A stretch of DNA of 12,628 bases from Gammaproteobacteria bacterium (GTDB taxonomy: Bacteria; Pseudomonadota; Gammaproteobacteria; Pseudomonadales; Azotimanducaceae). Shown piece after piece: positions 6,457-12,628 of the stretch. Under the pieces are notes generated by a model, which worked only from the letters and a program-made list of their open reading frames with translations, had not been told where the DNA came from and ran no database searches. How positions within the stretch are numbered: position 1 is the first letter of the stretch; each line of letters starts with the position of its first letter. The stretch spans positions 1 through 12,628 of the forward strand of contig JAUIKX010000079.1 in assembly GCA_030430515.1 (NCBI GenBank), read 5' to 3'. The position numbers and the translations under genes were made by a program.

Positions 6457-7676
6457 GATTGCCCACCTGCAAGCGCGGTCTGAAAGAGGTAGCACCCGGA
6501 ATCACGGGGAATCTCCTCCCGTGGCAACGGTGTGTTCAACTGCTCAGGCGTCGGGCCGTACTTCTGCGCCAGCGGCTTCAGCGCCTCGAGATCGAAGTTG
6601 TACAGATGCGCCGCGTTCTCCCCCAGAAGCAGCCGTCGGTCGCTGTCGGAGATGTCCGGAAACGTCAGGCGGAGGGACTCGAGGTTGTAGGGGAAGGTAC
6701 CCTCGTAGTGCGGGTAATCGTTACCCCAAAGCACCTTCTCCACGCCGATGCTGTCGATCCCGGCGAGGTCTGCGCTGCTGGGAAAACTCGCGCCGTACCA
6801 GCAGTTGCGCTTGGCGTAGAAACTTGGCGGCTCCTTGAGCACCCACTCCATACCTTCGTAGTTCATCTCGCCGATGGCACCTCGCTTGAAGCCCATGTGA
6901 ATGCGATCGAGTTGACGCAGCATGTCAGGCACCCAGTGGCAGCCTGATTCTGTGAGGATGTATTTCAGGTTCGGAAACTTCTCGAACGCGCCACTCATCA
7001 GCAGGTGCCGGAAGCCCGCCTGGCAATAGAAGGTCACCTCGCTGATCCACAACGCCTCTGCGACAGGTCCTTTGCCGTAGTCAGGCGACCCCTGTCCTGA
7101 GTGCTGGTTGATGACCAGGTCGTGATCGGCGATGGCGGCCAGCACGCGATCCCATGCCGGATCGTGCAGCGGTGTAAGCCAGGTACAGTCTGGCGGTACC
7201 AGCGGCAGCAGCACCCCGCCTCTGAGGCCCGCTCTCGCGATGAATTCAATGTCTTTGATCGCCTCGTCGAGATCGTTGGGCAGAATCAGCCCCACACCGG
7301 CCCGTCGCACAGGGTCTTCCGCACAGAAGTCCGCCAGCCAGCGGTTATGGGCGCGGATGCCGGCAAGGCAAAGCTCGAAGTCTTCAGGCCGCGGTGGCTG
7401 CGTCGTGACGATACTCTTGCGGAAAAACGGCGGCACAGTGTTCGGGTAGACCACCTCGCCCACTACCCCCTGGCTGTTCTGGTCTTCCGTACGGATGTCG
7501 AAATCCCAGTTCTTCATCTTCTTGGAGCCGTAGTGTTCCTGAGATGGGTTTTTGTAGCCGCCACGCCAATCGTCGAATTGTTGCCGATACTCGGGGTCCA
7601 GGTACTCGCGATACTGCGCGTGGCTGCCGCCGGCATGGGTGTCGGCCGTGATGAGAATATAGGGGTCGTTGGACAT
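6453..7676 (-). CDS. Amidohydrolase-2 family metal-dependent hydrolase/decarboxylase
   Basis: This is a 407-residue cytosolic TIM-barrel enzyme of the Amidohydro_2 family, which includes ACMSD and 5-carboxyvanillate or resorcylate-type decarboxylases. Candidate metal ligands are visible: Asp12 and His14 (ITADTHAGG), His192 (INQHSG), His247 (GCHW) and Asp320 (LWGNDYPHYEG). The first motif has one His rather than HxH, as in many uncharacterised members of this subgroup. Length fits the subgroup (about 370-420). The ATG follows directly on the TGA of the esterase gene (TGAATG) and has GGGAGG four bases upstream. The stop overlaps the start of the shorter amidohydrolase-like gene by 4 bases. It may work with that paralogue as a heteromer or in consecutive steps. 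The reaction could be C-C or C-N hydrolysis or non-oxidative decarboxylation; the sequence does not decide. Confidence 0.88.
   Translation of the reverse strand: MSNDPYILITADTHAGGSHAQYREYLDPEYRQQFDDWRGGYKNPSQEHYGSKKMKNWDFDIRTEDQNSQGVVGEVVYPNTVPPFFRKSIVTTQPPRPEDFELCLAGIRAHNRWLADFCAEDPVRRAGVGLILPNDLDEAIKDIEFIARAGLRGGVLLPLVPPDCTWLTPLHDPAWDRVLAAIADHDLVINQHSGQGSPDYGKGPVAEALWISEVTFYCQAGFRHLLMSGAFEKFPNLKYILTESGCHWVPDMLRQLDRIHMGFKRGAIGEMNYEGMEWVLKEPPSFYAKRNCWYGASFPSSADLAGIDSIGVEKVLWGNDYPHYEGTFPYNLESLRLTFPDISDSDRRLLLGENAAHLYNFDLEALKPLAQKYGPTPEQLNTPLPREEIPRDSGCYLFQTALAGGQS
6463..6468 (-). promoter_or_regulatory. Shine-Dalgarno site inside the upstream gene
   Basis: On the minus strand this reads AGGTGG, six bases before the ATG at 6456. 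It lies within the coding end of the longer amidohydrolase gene. It decides the start of the short amidohydrolase-like protein in favour of 6456 over the in-frame ATG at 6495. Confidence 0.6.
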
Positions 7677-8513
7677 TCAGCCTCCCAGGCGTCGGTTGTG
7701 CCACCGCAGATGATCTTCGATGAACGATGCGATGAAATAATAGCTGTGGTCGTATCCCCGCTGCCGACGCAGCGTCAGGTCGATGCCGGCACGCTCGCAG
7801 GCGGCCTCCAGAAGCTCCGGTTTGAGCTGTTCGGCCAGAAAGTCATCATCTAGCCCCTGGTCAACCAGAATCTCAGGGACCCTGGCCCCGTCCTCGATCA
7901 ATGCACACGCGTCGTGCGCCCGCCAGGTATTCCGATCGTCACCGAGATAGCCACTCAGAGCTTTCTGGCCCCAAGGGCATTGCGTCGGTGCGCAGATGGG
8001 CGCAAATGCACTGACGGAACGGAAGCGCCCGGGGTTCGACAGCGCCAGCGTGAGTGCGCCGTGACCGCCCATGGAATGGCCGCTGATCGCCACCCGGTCG
8101 GTATCCAGCCCGAATTCGCTGCTTACGCCTGGAAGCAGTTCGTCCAGCACATAGCTGCGCATACGGTAGTGCTCGCTCCAGGGGGGCTCGGTGGCATCCA
8201 CGTAGAAACCGGCACCCAGCCCGAAATCATAGGCGCCTTGCGGATCGTCAGGCACGTTTTCCCCTCTGGGCGAGGTGTCCGGAATGATCAGTGCAAGCCC
8301 TAGTTCACTTGCCACGCGCTGCGCGCAGGCCTTGGTCATGAAATTCTCATGAGTACAGGTGAGACCTGACAGCCAGAGCAGAGAAGCTCTATTATCTTCA
8401 TAATTATCAGGCAGATAGAGGCCATACCTCATATCGGAGGAGAGCTGCTCCGATCGATGTTCCACCACCTGCTGCATGCCTTCAAACATGCGGTTACTGC
8501 TGACGACTTCCAT
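7677..8513 (-). CDS. fghA: S-formylglutathione hydrolase (esterase D family)
   Basis: This is a 278-residue alpha/beta hydrolase that splits S-formylglutathione into glutathione and formate, the last step of glutathione-dependent formaldehyde oxidation in the cytosol. The N-terminus MEVVSSNRMFEG matches the family start, so the ATG at 8513 is well supported. The WLSGLTCTHENF block (47-58) is family-specific. The catalytic Ser147 is in GHSMGGHG (145-152). The triad Asp lies in DQGLDDDF (218-225) and the His is His256 in GYDHSYYF. Length agrees with the family (about 275-285). It normally sits beside a class III alcohol dehydrogenase (frmA/adhC), which is absent from this window. Instead it heads an operon with two amidohydrolase-type proteins and a bicupin, so it may serve that pathway as an esterase or remove formaldehyde or formyl groups it releases. 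The alternative is a general carboxylesterase activity, which this family also shows. Confidence 0.92.
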   Translation of the reverse strand: MEVVSSNRMFEGMQQVVEHRSEQLSSDMRYGLYLPDNYEDNRASLLWLSGLTCTHENFMTKACAQRVASELGLALIIPDTSPRGENVPDDPQGAYDFGLGAGFYVDATEPPWSEHYRMRSYVLDELLPGVSSEFGLDTDRVAISGHSMGGHGALTLALSNPGRFRSVSAFAPICAPTQCPWGQKALSGYLGDDRNTWRAHDACALIEDGARVPEILVDQGLDDDFLAEQLKPELLEAACERAGIDLTLRRQRGYDHSYYFIASFIEDHLRWHNRRLGG

Positions 8514-8571
8514 GAAAATCCCGTTGAAACCCTACAAACGCCCAATCTAACGCAGATGCTATGCTCCAGCC
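8514..8571. promoter_or_regulatory. Divergent intergenic region, likely promoters for fghA operon and dehydratase
   Basis: A 58-base gap separates two divergently transcribed genes, so promoters for both probably lie here or in the flanking 5' ends. On the + strand TTGAAA (8524-8529) with TCTAAC (8546-8551, 16-base spacer) is a possible weak sigma-70 pair. A separate extended -10-like TGCTATGCT lies at 8557-8565. There is no clear Shine-Dalgarno before the ATG at 8572. On the - strand I see only a weak CGGGA before the fghA ATG and no convincing -35/-10 pair. Confidence 0.4.
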
Positions 8572-9564
8572 ATGCCCCGGGAATCAAAGCCGTTCAATTC
8601 GCAGCCGTTTGATCTTCAGGCACTTGCAGATGCGCAGGCGCTGGTGGGCCGGTATATGCAACCTACGCCGCAGTACTGCTGGCCGCTACTGTGCGAAGCG
8701 CTGGGTACCGAAACCTGGGTGAAGCACGAAAACCACACGCCGACCGGTGCGTTCAAAGTGCGCGGCGGCATCACCTACATCGCACGCCTTCTGGAACGTA
8801 AAAATCCCCCGAAATACCTCATCACCGCCACACGGGGCAACCACGGCCAGAGCATCCCCTATGCGGCAACGCGACATGGCATCGCTGTGAAAGTATTCGT
8901 GCCCGAGGGCAACTCCCAGGAGAAAAACGACGCCATGCGCGCCTGGGGCGCTCAGCTCGAGGTCACCGGCAAGGACTTCGACCTGGCCCGGCACGCTGCC
9001 GAGCAGGCTGCGGCCGAAGGCAGAGGCGAGCTGGTTCCTTCTTTTCACGATGATCTGATCCTGGGTGTCGCCACATATGGCCTGGAACTCATGACCGCCC
9101 AACCCGATCTGGACACCATCTACGCGCCGATCGGTATGGGGTCCGGCATCTGCGCACTGATTCGCGTGCGGGACCTTCTGGGGCTGAAGACCGAGATCGT
9201 CGGCGTCGTCAGCAGCCACGCGGATGCCATGGCCCGCTCTCTGGAAGCCGGGCGGATCATCCACACGGAAACCGCTCTGACGTTCGCAGACGGCGTAGCC
9301 ACACGTATGCCGAACCCTCAGGCATTCGAGGAAATCTCACGCGGCGCCGCGAGGGTTGTCCGGGTAAGCGACGACGAAGTTGCTGAAGCCATTCATCTGC
9401 TCTACCGCACCACACACAACGTGGCGGAAGGTGCCGGGGCGGTTGCCTGCGCAGCCGCCTGCCAAGAGCGGCTGGTGGGGAAGAAGATCGGCGTTGTGCT
9501 CTCCGGCAGGAACATCGATGCGCAGGTATTCATGCAGGTGCTATCCAGGCGCACGCCCGGTTAG
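8572..9564 (+). CDS. Threonine dehydratase-like PLP enzyme (fold type II)
   Basis: This is a 330-residue catabolic-type threonine/serine dehydratase family protein, single-domain with no C-terminal ACT regulatory domain. The expected reaction is PLP-dependent alpha,beta-elimination of a hydroxy-amino acid, giving a 2-oxo acid and ammonia. The PLP Lys is Lys62 in GAFKVRGG. The substrate/cofactor loop is ATRGNHGQS (86-94) where classical dehydratases have SAGNHAQG. The phosphate-binding glycine loop is IGMGSG (187-192). SGRN (311-314) is the usual C-terminal PLP-ring contact. The KHENHTPTGAFK block is typical of a subgroup annotated as threonine dehydratase whose true substrates are mostly untested; a 3-hydroxyaspartate-type dehydratase, racemase or ectoine-related enzyme is possible. 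The start is the first ATG after the divergent region, and no good ribosome site precedes it. It is followed 67 bases later by coaX. Confidence 0.85.
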   Translation: MPRESKPFNSQPFDLQALADAQALVGRYMQPTPQYCWPLLCEALGTETWVKHENHTPTGAFKVRGGITYIARLLERKNPPKYLITATRGNHGQSIPYAATRHGIAVKVFVPEGNSQEKNDAMRAWGAQLEVTGKDFDLARHAAEQAAAEGRGELVPSFHDDLILGVATYGLELMTAQPDLDTIYAPIGMGSGICALIRVRDLLGLKTEIVGVVSSHADAMARSLEAGRIIHTETALTFADGVATRMPNPQAFEEISRGAARVVRVSDDEVAEAIHLLYRTTHNVAEGAGAVACAAACQERLVGKKIGVVLSGRNIDAQVFMQVLSRRTPG

Positions 9565-9631
9565 ACAGAACATCAAACCTTCCCATATAGTCCACCGCCT
9601 GTATGGACTTGATCACGGCTGACAGGTACCC

Positions 9632-10408
9632 ATGATTCTTGCACTCGATATCGGCAACACGCAGATTTACTGCGGCGTCTTCGACAACGAAGAGCTGGTC
9701 GTCCAGTTCCGACGCACTTCCACCACCCGCGGCTCCTCCGACGAGATCGGCGTGTTTCTCCGAGCGGCGCTCCGCGAGAACGACATCGATCCCACCAGCA
9801 TCGACGTCATCGTCGCCTGCTCGGTAGTACCGGATCTCAACTACTCCATCAGCGCGGCATGCCAGAAGTATTTCGATCTGGAACCGTTGATGCTGCGTCC
9901 GGGCATCCGCACCGGGCTGAAGATCCGCTACAAAGATCCGAAGGAGGTCGGTGCCGACCGAATAGCCGACGCCATGGGCGCCGTGAAGCTCTATCCCGAC
10001 CGCAACCTCATCATCGTCGATTTCGGCACCGCCACCACCGTATGCGCAGTCACCAGGAACCGGGAGTTTCTCGGCGGCAACATCGTGCCGGGGGTACGTC
10101 TGGCAATGGATGCGCTCGAATCGAGAACTGCGCAGCTGCCTACCGTTGAAATTCAACGATCGCGTACCGCTGTCGGCCGCACCACGATCGAAAGCATTCA
10201 GAGCGGACTGTATTGGAGCAACGTCGGCATGGTGAAAGAGCTGACTGCCCGCATTACCGAAGAGGCTTTTCAGGGCGAGGCGCCGCTGGTGATCGCCACC
10301 GGTGGTTTCGCCTATCTCTTCGATGGTGAAGGCATATTCGATGCCGTCGTTCCCGATCTCATTCTCGAAGGGTTGCTGGAAGCGTTGCGCCTGAACCCAT
10401 CCAACTGA
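9632..10408 (+). CDS. coaX: Type III pantothenate kinase
   Basis: This is a 258-residue kinase that phosphorylates pantothenate with ATP, the first step of coenzyme A synthesis, in the cytosol. It has the ASKHA-type fold with a DIGNT phosphate loop (6-10), a SVVP motif (64-67), GADR (107-110, with Asp109 the expected catalytic base) and DFGTATT (130-136). C-terminal ATGG (222-225) contacts nucleotide. Length is normal for CoaX (about 240-265). Unlike CoaA it is not expected to be inhibited by CoA and needs a monovalent cation (family knowledge). The ATG has AGG five bases upstream. In many proteobacteria coaX follows birA. Here it lies between a PLP dehydratase and a CoA-dependent thiolase, 28 bases before the latter, so CoA supply and CoA-ester metabolism may be co-expressed. 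No promoter is clear in the preceding gap. Confidence 0.95.
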   Translation: MILALDIGNTQIYCGVFDNEELVVQFRRTSTTRGSSDEIGVFLRAALRENDIDPTSIDVIVACSVVPDLNYSISAACQKYFDLEPLMLRPGIRTGLKIRYKDPKEVGADRIADAMGAVKLYPDRNLIIVDFGTATTVCAVTRNREFLGGNIVPGVRLAMDALESRTAQLPTVEIQRSRTAVGRTTIESIQSGLYWSNVGMVKELTARITEEAFQGEAPLVIATGGFAYLFDGEGIFDAVVPDLILEGLLEALRLNPSN

Positions 10409-10425
10409 AACGTCTGATTCTTACC

Positions 10426-10430
10426 AGGAG
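10426..10430 (+). promoter_or_regulatory. Shine-Dalgarno site of the thiolase gene
   Basis: AGGAG lies six bases before the thiolase ATG at 10437, a strong ribosome site. The 28-base gap after coaX has no visible terminator, so readthrough is likely. Confidence 0.7.
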
Positions 10431-10436
10431 AGCACT

Positions 10437-11618
10437 ATGAAAGATGTCGTAATCGTCGATGCCGCACGAACCGCGGTCGGCCGAAAGAAAGGTTCGCTGG
10501 GCTGGGTGCACCCCTCAGACACACTTGGCCCGGTCATGATGAAGCTTCTGGAGCGCAACGGGCTCACGAGTTCGAACGTTGATCAGGTCGTTGGCGGCTG
10601 CATCAATAAGCTGGCGGCCCAGGGCATGAACATCACCCGCACGGCGTGGCTGTCCCATGGCGGCGACATTAATACGCCTTGCATCACCATCGACTCCCAA
10701 TGCGGCTCTTCGCAACAAGCCAATGGCCTCGGATTCAGCATGATCCGCTCGGGCATGGCGGACGTGGTCATGGCCGTTGGCGTGGAGAACATGACGCGGC
10801 TGCCCATCGGTTCCGATTCCGTGGGTCTGCCCAAAGAGTACGGCAAGCCGGTTTCACGCAGCTACTTCGAGCAGCACGAATTCACCAGCCAGTTCGAAGG
10901 CTCTGAGCGCGTTGCGGAAAAATATCAGATCACCCGGCAGGACACCGACGCCTTCGGTCTCCGCTCGCAGCAGCTCGCGGCCGCCGCTCAGGACGAAGGT
11001 CGCTTCGAATCGCAGATCATTCCTCTCGAAGTGCCGGTGTTCGACGGGGACGGTAACAAAACCGAACAAACCAAAATATTCGATCGTGACGAGATTCCCC
11101 GCGATACGAGCCTGGAAGCCCTGGCGGGACTGAAGCCCGTCGCCCGCGAAGACGGCGTCCACACCGCCGGCACCTCTTCGCAGATTGCCGATGGCGCTGC
11201 GGCCGTGCTGCTCATGAGCGCTGACAAGGCCGCGGAGCTGGGCCTCAAGCCCAAGGGACGTGTCGTCGACAATGTGCTGGTCGGCTGCGACCCGGTGCTG
11301 ATGCTGGAAGGGCCGATCCCCGCCACAGAAAAACTTCTGGCGAACGCCAATCTGAAAATCGAAGACATCGATGTGTTCGAGGTCAATGAAGCCTTCGCGT
11401 CCGTGGTTCTGTCATGGGCGAAAACCGTGGGCGCAGACATGGACAAAGTGAATCCGAACGGCGGCGCCATCGCTCTGGGTCACCCTCTGGGCGCAACCGG
11501 CTGCTTCCTGATCACCAAAGCCATGTACGAACTGGAGCGCACCGGTGGCGAGTACGGCCTGATCAGCATGTGCTGCGGCGGCGGACTCGGTACCGGTACG
11601 CTGATTCAGAGAATCTGA
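10437..11618 (+). CDS. Acetyl-CoA acyltransferase (thiolase)
   Basis: This is a 393-residue thiolase that cleaves a 3-oxoacyl-CoA with CoA to acetyl-CoA and a shortened acyl-CoA, or runs in reverse. The nucleophile Cys89 is in DSQCGSSQQA. The NEAF motif (317-320) carries the Asn that positions a water. His349 is in ALGHPLGATG. The second catalytic Cys is Cys379 in CCGGGLGTG. Length is standard. The HTAGTSSQIADGAAA block (242-255) and the DSQCGSSQQ nucleophile loop resemble thiolases of fatty-acid and steroid side-chain degradation (FadA5/FadA6-like) more than the biosynthetic PhaA-type, which reads TAGNSSG there. This is family knowledge and the substrate is not proven. It ends 15 bases from a convergent short-chain dehydrogenase of 3-hydroxyacyl-CoA dehydrogenase type, a plausible preceding beta-oxidation step. 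Confidence 0.93.
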   Translation: MKDVVIVDAARTAVGRKKGSLGWVHPSDTLGPVMMKLLERNGLTSSNVDQVVGGCINKLAAQGMNITRTAWLSHGGDINTPCITIDSQCGSSQQANGLGFSMIRSGMADVVMAVGVENMTRLPIGSDSVGLPKEYGKPVSRSYFEQHEFTSQFEGSERVAEKYQITRQDTDAFGLRSQQLAAAAQDEGRFESQIIPLEVPVFDGDGNKTEQTKIFDRDEIPRDTSLEALAGLKPVAREDGVHTAGTSSQIADGAAAVLLMSADKAAELGLKPKGRVVDNVLVGCDPVLMLEGPIPATEKLLANANLKIEDIDVFEVNEAFASVVLSWAKTVGADMDKVNPNGGAIALGHPLGATGCFLITKAMYELERTGGEYGLISMCCGGGLGTGTLIQRI

Positions 11619-11633
11619 CAGCCGGCTCGCCCG

Positions 11634-12509
11634 CTACATATCGAGGGGGTTGAGCGGTTTCGGCCACTCTTCCATGGTAGCCATCATCGCTTCGCCCACC
11701 TCGTCTACGGTCAGCGGTTCGCCCGCAGGATCTTTCGCCGCCAGACGCATGGTCTGCCAGGATAGCAACGTCACCCGGTTAGCGCCGACCATGAACTGAC
11801 GGCCGGTGACGTTGGCCGCCTCGTCAGTGCACAACCAAACCACAACTGGCGTCACCCGCTCGGGCGCCATCGCCGCTTCCATCTTCTCCGACATGATGTC
11901 TTCGGTCATCCGCGACCAGGCGGCGGGTGCCAGGGTGTTGACGGTGATGCCGCTCTTTCTGCCCTCAAGCGCCAGCACGCGGGTCAGCCCGGCGATGCCC
12001 GCTTTAGCTGCACCGTAGTTGGCCTGGCCGAAGTTACCAATCAGACCAGAGGTTGAGGACGTGTTGACGATGCGGCCGCCGTGCCCCTGTTCGAGCATCT
12101 GCATCCATGCGGCATGAGCAACGAGATAGGTGCCTTTGAGGTGCACCTCCACGACGATGTCCCACTCCTCATCGGTCATCTTCTTGAATGATCGATCACG
12201 CAGAATACCGGCGTTGTTGACGCAGATATCGAGCTTGCCGAACTCGCGCACAGCGGTATCGATCATGCCCTGGGCATCTTCCGGGCTCGTCACCGATCCG
12301 TAGTGGGGGGTCGCCTGACCGCCGGCGGCGCGGATCTCCTCGACGACGCCATCTGCCATGCTTTGGCCGGCACCGGTGCCGTCGCGTGAACCACCCAGGT
12401 CGTTGACCACCACCGCCTCACCCTCGGCAGCCCGCCCCAACGCATGGCAGCGCCCCAGGCCGCCGCCAGCGCCGGTGACCAGTGCAACTTTTCCATCGAG
12501 TTTACCCAT
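11634..12509 (-). CDS. Short-chain dehydrogenase, (3R)-hydroxyacyl-CoA dehydrogenase / MFE-2 type
   Basis: This is a 291-residue classical SDR with an NAD(P) fold. The dinucleotide motif is TGAGGGLGR (12-20), and NDLGG (36-40) has an Asp that favours NAD over NADP. NNAG is at 98-101, and the catalytic Ser152 (NTSSTSG), Tyr165 and Lys169 (YGAAK) are all present. The NDLGG insert region and the C-terminal extension of about 45 residues after the usual 245-250 resemble the (3R)-hydroxyacyl-CoA dehydrogenase part of peroxisomal MFE-2 and mycobacterial or proteobacterial beta-oxidation SDRs. It probably oxidises a 3-hydroxyacyl-CoA to the 3-oxo form, feeding the convergent thiolase 15 bases away. 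The start at 12509 has a GGGGAGA ribosome site five bases upstream. An alternative is a general 3-oxoacyl-ACP reductase. There is no terminator hairpin between the two gene ends. Confidence 0.9.
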   Translation of the reverse strand: MGKLDGKVALVTGAGGGLGRCHALGRAAEGEAVVVNDLGGSRDGTGAGQSMADGVVEEIRAAGGQATPHYGSVTSPEDAQGMIDTAVREFGKLDICVNNAGILRDRSFKKMTDEEWDIVVEVHLKGTYLVAHAAWMQMLEQGHGGRIVNTSSTSGLIGNFGQANYGAAKAGIAGLTRVLALEGRKSGITVNTLAPAAWSRMTEDIMSEKMEAAMAPERVTPVVVWLCTDEAANVTGRQFMVGANRVTLLSWQTMRLAAKDPAGEPLTVDEVGEAMMATMEEWPKPLNPLDM

Positions 12510-12565
12510 GAGAATCTCCCCTGAACGTTACAATGTGGGCAAATAGTAAGGCAGCTACCCGCGTC
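12510..12565. promoter_or_regulatory. Divergent intergenic region of SDR and gamma-glutamyltransferase-like genes
   Basis: This is a 56-base gap between divergent genes. It holds the SDR ribosome site (GGGGAGA on the minus strand, 12515-12521). A -10-like TACAAT is at 12529-12534 on the + strand, but no acceptable -35 lies 16-18 bases upstream. A weak AAGG (12548-12551) sits rather far from the + strand ATG. Promoters are expected here from gene layout. Confidence 0.4.
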
Positions 12566-12628
12566 ATGCTCGACTTCTCGCAACCCTATCCGTCACAGCG
12601 TGCGCCGGTGTGCGCCCGCAACGTTGTC
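12566..12628 (+). CDS. Gamma-glutamyltransferase-like gene, first 21 codons (3' partial)
   Basis: An ATG at 12566 opens a frame that stays open for 21 codons to the window edge, reading MLDFSQPYPSQRAPVCARNVV. From memory this matches the N-terminus of cytosolic gamma-glutamyltransferase family proteins, which begin with a similar DFSxPYxSQRxPVxARNVVATSQPLA block. If so, the product is a self-cleaving Ntn-hydrolase acting on glutathione or other gamma-glutamyl compounds. No signal peptide is present. The catalytic Thr and almost the whole protein lie outside. The gene is divergent from the SDR. Only the short N-terminal match supports the call. Confidence 0.6.
   Translation, partial: MLDFSQPYPSQRAPVCARNVV

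Noticed and set aside
5566..6483. A 305-codon open frame on the + strand opposite the short amidohydrolase gene
   Set aside because: It lies almost wholly antisense to a gene with clear family similarity, has no recognisable domain, and such frames are common opposite GC-rich genes.
6457..6495. Upstream ATG extending the short amidohydrolase-like protein by 13 residues
   Set aside because: The extra residues do not resemble the family, and the ATG at 6456 has both a Shine-Dalgarno site and the ATGA coupling overlap.
7101..7853. A 250-codon + strand frame spanning the junction of the long amidohydrolase and the esterase
   Set aside because: It is antisense to two convincing genes and carries no recognisable motif.
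9530..10156. A 208-codon minus-strand frame opposite coaX
   Set aside because: It is a shadow of coaX, whose motifs are all intact, and has no family resemblance.
12529..12534. TACAAT as a -10 promoter element
   Set aside because: It is close to consensus, but no acceptable -35 lies 16-18 bases upstream, so it is only mentioned within the intergenic entry.

Overview
The window is a GC-rich, densely coding bacterial chromosome segment, most likely from a gammaproteobacterium or another glutathione-using proteobacterium. The evidence for this is a canonical S-formylglutathione hydrolase, the start of a gamma-glutamyltransferase-like gene, type III pantothenate kinase, Shine-Dalgarno sites, and very short or overlapping gene junctions. 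This taxonomic call is inference. There are no rRNA or tRNA genes, IS elements, CRISPR arrays or phage genes, and no gene-free stretch over 300 bases. The longest gap is about 67 bases.

Left block (2-4707, + strand). A benzoylformate-decarboxylase-like ThDP enzyme, cut by the window edge, overlaps by 4 bases a fusion protein. The fusion has a degenerate formyltransferase-like domain followed by a beta-propeller resembling the N-terminal domain of glucosamine inositolphosphorylceramide transferase (GINT1). Next comes a secreted protein with four tandem repeats of exactly 88 residues, a von Willebrand A domain with an intact MIDAS, and a C-terminal beta-rich tail.

Middle block (8513-4715, - strand). 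This is a tight four-gene operon in the order S-formylglutathione hydrolase, metal-ligand-bearing amidohydrolase, short amidohydrolase-like protein that has lost most metal ligands, and bicupin. The junctions are TGAATG, ATGA and TGATG, so translational coupling is likely. An amidohydrolase-2 pair with a cupin and an esterase suggests a small catabolic pathway, perhaps ring cleavage, decarboxylation and hydrolysis. The substrate cannot be read from the sequence.

Right block (8572-11618, + strand). This holds a fold-type II PLP dehydratase of the threonine dehydratase family, the CoA-biosynthesis kinase CoaX, and a thiolase of the type seen in fatty-acid and steroid side-chain oxidation. Convergent to it (12509-11634, - strand) is a short-chain dehydrogenase of the MFE-2 / (3R)-hydroxyacyl-CoA dehydrogenase type, a plausible beta-oxidation partner of the thiolase. 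Divergent from that, the first 21 codons of a gamma-glutamyltransferase-like gene run off the right edge.

The points most worth following are the coupled amidohydrolase pair with one apparent pseudoenzyme, the ThDP enzyme coupled to a formyltransferase/propeller fusion, and the perfectly regular 4 x 88-residue repeat protein with the VWA domain.
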